Source of the DNA: Microbulbifer pacificus
GTDB taxonomy: Bacteria; Pseudomonadota; Gammaproteobacteria; Pseudomonadales; Cellvibrionaceae
Length of the DNA: 64,000 nucleotides
Direction: 5' to 3'
Assembly: GCF_033723955.1 (NCBI RefSeq)
Contig: NZ_CP137555.1
Location: 993,001 to 1,057,000, forward strand
This document shows positions 37,926-47,835 of this stretch, piece by piece. The notes under the pieces were generated by a model. That model ran no database searches. It worked only from the letters and a program-made list of their open reading frames with translations, and was not told the DNA's origin. How positions within the stretch are numbered: the first letter of the stretch is position 1; every line of letters begins with the position of its first letter. The position numbers and the translations under genes are program-made.

Positions 37926-38906
37926 ATGAAATATTTTTCTTCCCTTCGCACCCGGCACCTCGCCACAGCGATCGGTGCACTCGTACTCGCCAGTTGCGGC
38001 GCCAGCGACGACGGCAGCGAACAGATCACTGCCGTACCCTCGGCGGCAATGACGGTCGCAGAAAAAGGCAGCAAGATATTTTTTGACGATTTCTCTTATC
38101 AATCGCTGGAGGAGATGGGGAAAAACCAGTGGAAGGCCCGCAGTGAAACCGGTCACCCAGGTGTCACCGGTGCGCGCTGGTCGGGCGATGGCATCAGCTT
38201 TCTGGCGGATACGGAAAACCCGCACAACACCCTGCTGCGCATGACCTCATCTACCGATGGCAGTGGTGAGAACTCCCAGCACACCCAGTTCTGCCACCAG
38301 CGTAAATATCTCGCCGGCACCTACGCCGCGCGGGTTTTCTTCCGCGACGAACCGACCTCCGGTCCGGATGGTGACCAGATTATCGAGACTTTCTACACCA
38401 TCAGTCCGCTGAAAGCCGACATGGACCCGGGCTACAGCGAGATGGATTTTGAATATCTCGCCAACGGCGGTTGGGGCGAACCGGACAACGCCCTGTTTGC
38501 CACCAGTTGGGAAACCTTCAAACTCAATCCGTTTGAAAAAGACAATGAGTACACCACCAAGCCCGGCAGCTTCGCCGGCTGGCACACCCTGGTTCTGCAG
38601 GCGGCGGACAATCAACTCCGCTATTTTGTTGACGGGGTACAGTTCGCCGAGCACAGTGAACATGTATTTCCGGAGGAACCCATGTCGATCAACTTCAACC
38701 TTTGGTTTACCCAGGAGGGGCTGATCGACTCTGAGGAACCCCGTACCTATCAGCAGGAGGTGGACTGGGTTTACCACATCGCCGACCGGGTACTGAGCAC
38801 GGAGCAGGTTGAGCAGGAAGTGCAGCGCCTGCGCGCGGCGCAGATTACCTTCACCGACACCGTGCCGGACTGGAGCCCGAAACTGGAGTCTCCCTGCGGC
38901 CTCTGA
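37926..38906 (+). CDS. GH16-like (ConA-type jelly-roll) lipoprotein
   Basis: 326-aa lipoprotein (lipobox LASC). The fold and active-site strand look like glycoside hydrolase family 16: SEMDFEYL supplies the E-x-D-x-E triad at residues 172, 174 and 176. Supporting segments are FFDDFSY, GTYAARVFF, WHTLVLQAADNQLRYFVDG and FNLWF, the order of a laminarinase-like sandwich. The substrate is not predictable; agar, beta-glucan or a non-catalytic role are possible. The ATG at 37926 follows AAGGAAA. It lies between the chitinase and the NagX-like gene. Confidence 0.75.
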   Translation: MKYFSSLRTRHLATAIGALVLASCGASDDGSEQITAVPSAAMTVAEKGSKIFFDDFSYQSLEEMGKNQWKARSETGHPGVTGARWSGDGISFLADTENPHNTLLRMTSSTDGSGENSQHTQFCHQRKYLAGTYAARVFFRDEPTSGPDGDQIIETFYTISPLKADMDPGYSEMDFEYLANGGWGEPDNALFATSWETFKLNPFEKDNEYTTKPGSFAGWHTLVLQAADNQLRYFVDGVQFAEHSEHVFPEEPMSINFNLWFTQEGLIDSEEPRTYQQEVDWVYHIADRVLSTEQVEQEVQRLRAAQITFTDTVPDWSPKLESPCGL

Positions 38907-38999
38907 TCAATCGCGATCAATACCCCTGTATGCGGGAGCGGTCTACAACCATCCCGCATTTTTATAAATACAAAATTGACTCATTTATAAGTAGTAATC

Positions 39000-40097
39000 A
39001 TGGTCAGTAAAAAACAACGACTCGCGTCAGTAGACGCCCTGCGCGGCTTCGACATGTTCTGGATCATCGGTGGTGAGGCACTGTTCCTGCCATTGTTCGC
39101 ACTCACCGGCTGGTCCATCTTCCACTTCGGCCACGGGCAGATGCAGCACACCCAGTGGCACGGCTTCAGTTTTTACGACCTGATTTTTCCGCTGTTTATT
39201 TTCCTCTCCGGCGTCACCCTTGGGCTCGCCAACAAATCCTTGCGCGGCCTGCCACTCGCACAGCGAAGTCCGGTTTATCGCAAGGCAATAAAGCGTCTGT
39301 TGTTGCTGATTTTGCTGGGGATTGTCTACAACCACGGCTGGGGCACCGGTATTCCGGCAGATCTCGGTGAAATACGCTACGCAAGTGTGCTGGCGCGTAT
39401 CGGTTTTGCCTGGTTCTTTGCGGCGATGATCGTGTGGCATTTTGGCGTGCGCACCCAGTACGGCATCGCCGCGGGTATTCTCGCGGCTTACTGGCTTCTT
39501 CAGGCCAGCGCCGGCGATTTCACACCGAACGGCTCGGTCAACGCTTGGGTAGACCAGCACTTTTTGCCGGGCATTACCTACCAGAACCGCGCCTACGACC
39601 CGGAAGGCCTGCTCTCCACCATCCCTGCCGTCGTTAACGCGCTGTTCGGTGTGTTTGCCGGCCGCTGGCTGGCCAAACACGCGGGCAATCATGTAGCAAT
39701 TCTCAAGGGCCTGTTTATCGGTGCGGCGATCTGTCTGGTGGCGGGCTTCTTGTGGCACTGGGTGTATCCGGTAAACAAGGAGCTGTGGACAAGTTCGTTT
39801 GTACTGATTACCTGCGGCTGCTGTCTGTTGCTGCTAGGTATTTTTTACCTGGTGGTGGATATGTGGCACTGGAAAACCTTCACCTATTTTTTCTCGGTGA
39901 TCGGCTGCAATGCGATTCTGGTGTACCTCGGCACCAGCCTGGTGAACTGGCAGTACAGCAGTAAGAGTCTGTTTGGCGGGATTGCGGCTGCCCTTTCTGA
40001 GCCGGCAGGCGCTCTGGTAATTGCTGTCGGAGTAATTCTGCTTCAGTGGCTGGTGTTGAGGTTTCTATACAAGCGCGGGATTTTTATCAGTCCCTGA
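39000..40097 (+). CDS. NagX-like membrane protein (DUF5009 / heparan-glucosaminide acetyltransferase family)
   Basis: 365-aa polytopic membrane protein with about ten hydrophobic segments. It opens with RLASVDALRGFDMFWIIGGE and continues HGFSFYDLIFPLFIFLSGV, the hallmark of the YeiB/HGSNAT-like family; a His-rich first loop (FHFGHGQMQHTQWHG) and the YDLIFP motif are retained. Marine chitin degraders carry NagX in N-acetylglucosamine or chitooligosaccharide clusters, which fits the chitinase upstream. Transporter versus transmembrane acetyltransferase is unsettled. Confidence 0.85.
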   Translation: MVSKKQRLASVDALRGFDMFWIIGGEALFLPLFALTGWSIFHFGHGQMQHTQWHGFSFYDLIFPLFIFLSGVTLGLANKSLRGLPLAQRSPVYRKAIKRLLLLILLGIVYNHGWGTGIPADLGEIRYASVLARIGFAWFFAAMIVWHFGVRTQYGIAAGILAAYWLLQASAGDFTPNGSVNAWVDQHFLPGITYQNRAYDPEGLLSTIPAVVNALFGVFAGRWLAKHAGNHVAILKGLFIGAAICLVAGFLWHWVYPVNKELWTSSFVLITCGCCLLLLGIFYLVVDMWHWKTFTYFFSVIGCNAILVYLGTSLVNWQYSSKSLFGGIAAALSEPAGALVIAVGVILLQWLVLRFLYKRGIFISP

Positions 40098-40152
40098 AAG
40101 TTTTGGAGGTCCTGTGGACCCACTTAGCGGGCTGGTGGCGGCGGAGCACCGA

Positions 40153-40238
40153 GTAAACGTTTTCGAAACCGCTGTGAATACGTCCCTGTACGCTGCGTCG
40201 GCAACATCCCTGTTGCCGACGCTTTCGAAAACGTTTAC
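40153..40238 (+). repeat. variable-arm hairpin element 2
   Basis: 86 bp. Perfect 16-bp outer arms GTAAACGTTTTCGAAA (40153-40168) and TTTCGAAAACGTTTAC (40223-40238). The core reads CCGCTGTGAATACGTCCCTG, then TACGCTGCG and GTCGGCAACATCCCTGTTGC plus CGACGC. The core aligns base for base with the reverse complement of the element at 40333-40441, but the arms do not. Confidence 0.9.
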
Positions 40239-40332
40239 CCGCCACTCCGCCTTAGCTTCACGTTCAGAGCTTTGATCAAACGATACATTCAAGCTGCAGC
40301 TTTTCTTACGAAGCGCAAATTTTTACGCGAAA

Positions 40333-40441
40333 GCAAAGTACTGGGTACGGGTTTTCAGGAGCGTCGCAAACAGGAAGTTTGCGCCGCAGCGCCCAGGGAT
40401 GGGTTCACAGCGGTCCTGAAAACCCGTACCCAGTGCTTTGC
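40333..40441 (-). repeat. variable-arm hairpin element 3
   Basis: 109 bp. 28-bp outer arms (40333-40360 and 40414-40441) with a single mismatch, including ACTGGGTACGGGTTTTCAGG. On the minus strand the core reads CCGCTGTGAACCCATCCCTG, GGCGCTGCGGC, GCAAACTTCCTGTTTGCGAC. Orientation is opposite to element 2. Confidence 0.9.
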
Positions 40442-40473
40442 CGCCACCGAACCAGCTTAAGAAAGATTAATAC

Positions 40474-40902
40474 CTACGAAGTGCAGGAGTTTCCAAGCCA
40501 ACGTTGCACCGCGACAACGATCGGCTGATTCGCATCCGGAAATTCATAGTCGGTGAGATCAGAAACGGAAACCCAGGCTAATGCCTGCCCTTCAATACCC
40601 CGCGCCTCACCAGAAAACTCCGTCACGCACCAGGTATCAAGAAACACCTGCTTTTCACCGTAGTCATGGCGCACCTCGATGAGTTTCTCCATCGCCAGCA
40701 CGCCAATATCCAGCTCCTCGTGCAACTCCCGCGCCATCGCCTGCTGGATCGACTCACCGTCTTCCACCTTGCCACCGGGAAACTCCCAGCGCCCGCCCAT
40801 ATGCAAATGATCCGGGCGTTTGGCCAGCAGGATACGCCCGTCGCCGCCGATGATCACACCCACCGCGACGTGCACACACTTCTTCGGCCCCGACTCCGCC
40901 AT
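40474..40902 (-). CDS. mutT: 8-oxo-dGTP diphosphatase MutT
   Basis: 142-aa Nudix hydrolase that removes oxidised dGTP from the nucleotide pool. The Nudix box GKVEDGESIQQAMARELHEE spans residues 44-63, with REL and EEL in place. KRPDHLHMGGRWEFPGG precedes it, as in MutT. Its ATG overlaps the argJ stop by 1 nt (TGATG), so translation is coupled. No associated thiamine-phosphate synthase domain, unlike the longer Pseudomonas form. Confidence 0.94.
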   Translation of the reverse strand: MAESGPKKCVHVAVGVIIGGDGRILLAKRPDHLHMGGRWEFPGGKVEDGESIQQAMARELHEELDIGVLAMEKLIEVRHDYGEKQVFLDTWCVTEFSGEARGIEGQALAWVSVSDLTDYEFPDANQPIVVAVQRWLGNSCTS

Positions 40903-42101
40903 CAGGTGCGGTACTCCGCATTGATGGTGACGTAATCGTGGGAGAAATCGCAGGTCCAGATGTGCTCGGATACATCACCGCGCTGCAGGTCCACAGTAAT
41001 GGTGAAGTCAGACTGCTGGAACACCTTCTTGCCCTGCTCCTCGGTGTAGCCTTCCGCACGGCCGCCGGCGTCCACAATCTGCACATCGTCCAGGAACACG
41101 TTGACCTTGCCGGTATCCAGGTTATCCACACCCGCATTGCCGATCGCCATGATCAGGCGGCCCCAGTTGGGGTCGGAGGCGTACATGGCGGTTTTCACCA
41201 GCGGTGACTCGCCGATTTCAAACGCCACCCGCAGCGCCTCCTCGGAGCTTGCGGCGTTGTTCACCTGCACGGTGACAAACTTGGTTGCGCCCTCACCGTC
41301 GCGGACGATGGCCTGGGCCAGTTCGATGTGCACCTCCACGATGGCCGCCTTCAGGTGCGCGTAGGCATCGCTGTGGGTATCTGCGATCACTTCGCCGGTG
41401 GCGCCACTGGCGATCAGTACGCAGGCATCGTTGGTGGAGGTATCGCCATCGATACTGATGCGGTTGAAGGATTGTCCGACCGCGTCTTTCACCAGCTGAT
41501 CCAGCATCGGCTGCGGAATGGCCGCATCGGTGGCCACATAGGCCAGCATCGTGGCCATGTTCGGCTGGATCATGCCGGCGCCCTTGGCAATGCCCACGAC
41601 GGAAATCGTTGCGCCGGCAATTTCCACGGTGCGGCTCGCGGTTTTCGGGCGGGTGTCGGTGGTCATGATGGCGCGCGAGGCCATCTCCCAGCCGTCGGCG
41701 CGCAGACCGCTGGCGGCCGCCGGCAGCGCGTCGAGAATTTTCTGTACCGGCAAATGCTCGCCGATCACACCTGTACTGAACGGCAGCACCTGCGCGGCGT
41801 CGATACCTAGCACCGCGGCCAAACCTTCACAGCACTGCTGCGCGTTCTGCAGGCCGCGCTCGCCGGTGGCGGCGTTGGCATTGCCGGCGTTGATCAGCAG
41901 CGCGCGGATATTGCCGCGGCGGATATGCTCTTTCGCCACCAGTACCGGCGCCGCACAGAAGGCGTTCTTGGTGAAGGTCGCGGAGACGCTGGCGCCCTCG
42001 GCAATTTCGATCAACAGAACGTCGTCGCGCTGCCAGTTTTTGATTTTGGCGGGGACGGCGGAAAGACGGACACCGGGAATCTGCGGAAGTGGCTGCGCCA
42101 T
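40902..42101 (-). CDS. argJ: glutamate N-acetyltransferase / amino-acid acetyltransferase ArgJ
   Basis: 399-aa bifunctional ornithine acetyltransferase recycling acetyl groups in arginine synthesis. The precursor self-cleaves before Thr in NMATMLAYVATDA to give two subunits. The KGAGMIQPNMATML and DGDTSTNDACVL motifs are typical. The ATG at 42101 (MAQPLPQIPGVRLSAV) is preferred; another ATG two codons upstream is possible. It overlaps mutT and follows secA. Confidence 0.96.
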   Translation of the reverse strand: MAQPLPQIPGVRLSAVPAKIKNWQRDDVLLIEIAEGASVSATFTKNAFCAAPVLVAKEHIRRGNIRALLINAGNANAATGERGLQNAQQCCEGLAAVLGIDAAQVLPFSTGVIGEHLPVQKILDALPAAASGLRADGWEMASRAIMTTDTRPKTASRTVEIAGATISVVGIAKGAGMIQPNMATMLAYVATDAAIPQPMLDQLVKDAVGQSFNRISIDGDTSTNDACVLIASGATGEVIADTHSDAYAHLKAAIVEVHIELAQAIVRDGEGATKFVTVQVNNAASSEEALRVAFEIGESPLVKTAMYASDPNWGRLIMAIGNAGVDNLDTGKVNVFLDDVQIVDAGGRAEGYTEEQGKKVFQQSDFTITVDLQRGDVSEHIWTCDFSHDYVTINAEYRT

Positions 42102-42137
42102 GGTCATTGGCCTTATGAATTGAACAATCGGGGCGGA

Positions 42138-42143
42138 ATTATA
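42138..42143 (-). promoter_or_regulatory. argJ-mutT -10 element
   Basis: Minus-strand TATAAT about 37 nt before the argJ start, immediately downstream of the secA terminator. The -35 region overlaps the terminator T-tract and is weak. Confidence 0.5.
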
Positions 42144-42162
42144 TAAACGGGATACGCCAAAC

Positions 42163-42196
42163 AAAAAGGCCCGCGGAATTCTCCGCGGGCCTTTTT
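42163..42196. terminator. bidirectional-looking terminator between secA and argJ
   Basis: AAAAAGGCCCGCGG-AATT-CTCCGCGGGCCTTTTT. A 9-bp GC stem with five T on either strand; for secA (minus strand) it is a canonical intrinsic terminator. Confidence 0.9.
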
Positions 42197-42212
42197 GGAT
42201 GAAAAAGAACTT

Positions 42213-42333
42213 CTGAAAACGCTACGAGCGGGTGGCTGGTGGTGGCCGCCGGCGCGCAGCAACCGGAGCGTACTTGTAGTACGTGAGGATTGTGAGCACC
42301 GCCGGACGCCGCCAGGCGCCCGCGCAGTAGTTT

Positions 42334-42337
<4 letters not shown>
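42213..42337. repeat. ERIC-like 125-bp imperfect palindrome
   Basis: Ends are CTGAAAAC (42213-42220) and GTTTTCAG (42330-42337), and the two halves pair along most of their length. The centre reads CCGGAGCGTACTTGTAGTAC then GTGAGGATTGTGAGCACC. This matches the central pattern of enterobacterial ERIC elements (GGAGCTTACATAAGTAAGTG then ACTGGGGTGAGC) in order and spacing, and ERIC is about 127 bp. Its right end includes the secA stop codon. Confidence 0.75.
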
Positions 42338-45068
<2,731 letters not shown>

Positions 45069-45069
<1 letters not shown>

Positions 45070-45227
45070 TATTCAGAAACCACATTAAAGCTGAGTGTGC
45101 CCGCGTTCCCAGCGCTTTGGGGCCCGCGTGAAAGGGTGCAAGTAAACAGGAAGGCGCCAGGCGCCGCAACCGAATAGGGAACTGCGGGCGCCAATGCAGG
45201 ATTACAAGTCTCCTGCCGCGCAATCAT
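45069..45227 (-). CDS. candidate secA leader peptide (52 codons)
   Basis: An uninterrupted ATG-to-TAA frame fills the gap between the M23 peptidase stop and secA; TAA and the secA ATG overlap as TAATG. The product has a moderately hydrophobic stretch ([14 protein letters not shown]) followed by [11 protein letters not shown]. The position is that of SecM in enterics, though there is no sequence match to its arrest motif. No Shine-Dalgarno precedes the ATG, but it begins 12 nt after the M23 stop and could be reached by reinitiation. It may be chance. Confidence 0.3.
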
Positions 45228-45239
45228 AGAGGATAGTTG

Positions 45240-46178
45240 TTATCTACCGGTGCGGCGGATATAGGTGGCGGGGTCTACCGGGCGGTTGTCTTTGTAGACT
45301 TCGAAGTGGACGTGCGGGCCGGTGGAGCGGCCACTGGAGCCCATCTGGGCAATTATCTGGCCTTTTTTGACCACATCGCCCAGTTTGACCTTGATTTCGC
45401 TGTTGTGACCGTAGCGGGTTTTATAGCCATTGCCGTGGTTGATTTCCACCAGCTGGCCGTAGCCACTGCGGTCTTCTGCCCAGGTCACTACACCGGCCGC
45501 GACCGAGACCACATCCGAGCCGCTCTTGCCGGCGAAGTCCACACCCTTGTGCCAGGAACGGCGACCACTGAAGGGATCTGTGCGATAGCCGTAGCGGGAA
45601 GACATCCAGCCACGGGAAATTGGGCGGCCGGCGATGAACTGCTCGTCCTGCAGCTGGCGGCTGGCCAGCAGGGTGTCGAGGGTGGAGAGCTGCATCTGGC
45701 GGTCTTCGATCTGATCCGACAGCTCGCTGATCGCCGCGATAAATTCCGGCGGCTGATAGGGCATGTCACTAGCACCGGCGATACCCGGATCTTCCGGTCC
45801 GCCAACCGCAGGTGTACTACCGAACTGGAATTCACCCTCGTCCAGCTTGGCCAGGGTGGTAAGACGCTCACCGAGCGCATCGAGACGGGTAAGGCGCGCC
45901 TGCATTTCCGCCAGTTTGACGGTCAGCGCGGTAAGCTGTTCGCGGGCCTGACGGTCCGCTTCAGTGATCTCTTCCTGCTGTTTGCGCAGGGCCTTGTTCC
46001 AGGCCTTTACCGCGCGGGAATCGAAAACATCGGACTCCGCCGCGGGCAGATTTGCACCAACCCAAAGCGCTCCGACAGGCAGGCCAAGCAGGCAGAGGCT
46101 GAGCAGGGCTTTGCTCAGTCCACCAAAATTGAAGCTGCGGGAGATGCCTCCGCGCTCACTGACCAGAATTACTTTCAT
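45240..46178 (-). CDS. membrane-anchored M23 (LytM-type) peptidase
   Basis: 312-aa. An N-terminal membrane anchor (FGGLSKALLSLCLLGLPVGA) precedes a coiled-coil region (about 60-130) and a C-terminal LytM domain with all zinc-site motifs: RYGYRTDPFSGRRSWHKGVD, then GPHVHFEVYKDNRPVDPATY. It is probably an active murein endopeptidase in the periplasm. The lpxC-M23-secA arrangement is common in Pseudomonas relatives. It starts after the lpxC terminator. Confidence 0.93.
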   Translation of the reverse strand: MKVILVSERGGISRSFNFGGLSKALLSLCLLGLPVGALWVGANLPAAESDVFDSRAVKAWNKALRKQQEEITEADRQAREQLTALTVKLAEMQARLTRLDALGERLTTLAKLDEGEFQFGSTPAVGGPEDPGIAGASDMPYQPPEFIAAISELSDQIEDRQMQLSTLDTLLASRQLQDEQFIAGRPISRGWMSSRYGYRTDPFSGRRSWHKGVDFAGKSGSDVVSVAAGVVTWAEDRSGYGQLVEINHGNGYKTRYGHNSEIKVKLGDVVKKGQIIAQMGSSGRSTGPHVHFEVYKDNRPVDPATYIRRTGR

Positions 46179-46400
46179 ATCAGGCGTGCTAGATCTGCGA
46201 CATTTTGTTGTTGTATTGCTTGCTCACCGGAGGCAGACACGGACTTGCCCTGCACGGTGTCGGGACTGTCGCATCCTGCTGCGCCCCAGGCCATCCCACT
46301 GGCCGGATGCCGCCAATGTAACAGCAATTGGCAACACAAAAAGTTTACAAACGCACAAATCCACACAGGGTCCAAACTGCGCGGCAGGTACGCAAAGCGG

Positions 46401-46421
46401 TTACGTAAGTTGATTACGTAA
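46401..46421. promoter_or_regulatory. paired TTACGTAA palindromes upstream of the M23 gene
   Basis: Two identical 8-bp palindromes, 46401-46408 and 46414-46421, separated by 5 bp (centre-to-centre 13 bp). The second touches the lpxC terminator T-tract. Could be an operator; no regulator is assigned. Confidence 0.3.
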
Positions 46422-46448
46422 AAAAGCCGGTATTTGGGTACCGGCTTT
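46420..46448 (-). terminator. intrinsic terminator of lpxC
   Basis: Minus strand: GCCGGTA-CCCAAA-TACCGGC followed by TTTTTT, about 10 nt after the lpxC stop. Confidence 0.85.
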
Positions 46449-46456
46449 ACGAGTAG

Positions 46457-47368
46457 TTACACTGCCAGGATCGGCTTGACGTAAGAGATCGGCGCCTCTT
46501 GTTCGTCTTCGAAAGTCACCATTTCCCAGGCATCTTCCTGCGCCATCAGGGTGCGCAGGGACTTGTTGTTCAGTGCGTGGCCGGACTTGAAGGCCTTGAA
46601 CTCGCCAATGACGCTGGTACCCAGCAGGTACAGGTCGCCGATGGCGTCGAGAATCTTGTGTTTGACGAACTCGTCTTCGTAACGCAGACCGCCCTCGTTG
46701 AGAATACGGTACTGATCGATCACGATCGCGTTGTCCACGCTGCCACCCTGCACCAAGCCCTTGGAGCGCAGGTACTCGATTTCATGCATGAAACCGAAGG
46801 TGCGCGCGCGGCTCACTTCCTTCACGAAGGAGGTGCTGGAAAAATCCACCGAGGACGTCAGATTGCGACCCTGGAATACCGGGTGGTCGAAATCGATGGT
46901 GAAGGACACCTTGAAGCCATTGAACGGCAGGAAGCTGGCAACCTTGTCGCCCTCTTCCACGGTCACCGGCTTCTTGATCCGCAGGAATTTCTTCGGAGCC
47001 GCTTGCTCCTGAATGCCTGCAGACTGAATAAGGAACACGAATGGGCCGGCACTGCCGTCCATGATTGGAACTTCCTGGGCGGACAGTTCGACAATCGCAT
47101 TGTCGATACCCAGACCCGCCATGGCGGACAGCAGGTGCTCAACGGTGGCGATGCGCACGTCGCCCTTCACCAGGGTGGTGGAAAGCAGAGTGTCGCCCAC
47201 GTTTTCGGCACGCGCTTCAATCTCAACTACCGGGTCGAGGTCAACCCGACGGAAGACGATACCGCTGTTGACCGGCGCCGGCTTCAGGGTCAGAACGACC
47301 TTCTTACCGGTGTGCAGACCAACGCCAGTGGCTCGAATGGCATTTTTGAGAGTGCGCTGTTTGATCAT
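46457..47368 (-). CDS. lpxC: UDP-3-O-acyl-N-acetylglucosamine deacetylase LpxC
   Basis: 303-aa zinc deacetylase, the committed step of lipid A synthesis. Zinc ligands are in [17 protein letters not shown] and [16 protein letters not shown]. It starts [19 protein letters not shown]. The C-terminus is slightly extended and hydrophobic ([13 protein letters not shown]), the region by which FtsH recognises LpxC in E. coli. It lies downstream of ftsZ, as in many gammaproteobacteria, across a 467-bp gap. Confidence 0.98.
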   Translation of the reverse strand: MIKQRTLKNAIRATGVGLHTGKKVVLTLKPAPVNSGIVFRRVDLDPVVEIEARAENVGDTLLSTTLVKGDVRIATVEHLLSAMAGLGIDNAIVELSAQEVPIMDGSAGPFVFLIQSAGIQEQAAPKKFLRIKKPVTVEEGDKVASFLPFNGFKVSFTIDFDHPVFQGRNLTSSVDFSSTSFVKEVSRARTFGFMHEIEYLRSKGLVQGGSVDNAIVIDQYRILNEGGLRYEDEFVKHKILDAIGDLYLLGTSVIGEFKAFKSGHALNNKSLRTLMAQEDAWEMVTFEDEQEAPISYVKPILAV

Positions 47369-47835
47369 CTATATCCAGGTTCCCAAGTCGGTAGGCTGCG
47401 CACGTGTCGCAGCGAGCCGGCGATAATAACAGAAAATAAACGCCAAAACTACAGATACCGCTTTAGTCATATCCGGGTTTCAGGCAAGGCCCATCGTTCA
47501 ATGAATAGGCCTCTGACTTTTCAAGCATAGCCTAGCGCGAAGACTGCAACGCCAAACCAGCGCACAGGACCGTCACATATTGTACGCTCTTACCAGTTCC
47601 ACGACGGTAAACAAGTGTTAACCCCCGCCGAAAAACCTCCCAGTCACCGAATATTTTCCACAATTTCCCTGAATTAAGCCTGAACACTGAGCGTCCCTGC
47701 CCGCATAACCTCTTCCTGACCCTGCGGCACCGATCACCTCGGCGAACGGTACCGCACCCGAAAAGGGGGCGGAGGCCCGGCCTCACGGCCGGGCGAAGAC
47801 ATGAGCAGATGTTCCGCCCCGCTCCCCGGGGCGGA
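47369..47835. other. 467-bp intergenic region between ftsZ and lpxC
   Basis: Holds two stable hairpins just after ftsZ (listed separately), then roughly 400 bp with no convincing gene. The 120 bp nearest lpxC are AT-rich and include TATTAT (about 47421-47426, minus strand) as a possible -10; no good -35 accompanies it. Confidence 0.5.
47775..47835 (-). repeat. two tandem GC hairpins 3' of ftsZ
   Basis: TCCGCCCC-GGGGAGC-GGGGCGGA (47813-47835) abuts the ftsZ stop directly; GCCCGGCC-GTGA-GGCCGGGC (47775-47794) follows. Neither has an adjoining T-tract on the minus strand; a CCCCCTTTT lies 10 nt after the second. They may stabilise the ftsZ mRNA or act as imperfect terminators. Confidence 0.6.

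Larger units (their letters stand above)
40098..40473. other. 376-bp intergenic region carrying two hairpin elements
   Basis: Between convergent NagX-like and mutT genes. Nearly all of it is the two palindromic elements described separately plus about 95 bp of AT-richer sequence. Open frames across it arise from the palindromes and are not convincing genes. Confidence 0.7.

Noticed and set aside
40272..40460. 62-codon frame across hairpin element 3
   Set aside because: Most of its sequence is the palindrome; such frames arise automatically from these repeats.
47532..47786. 84-codon minus-strand frame between ftsZ and lpxC
   Set aside because: Arg/Cys-rich translation, no Shine-Dalgarno, overlaps the ftsZ trailer hairpins.
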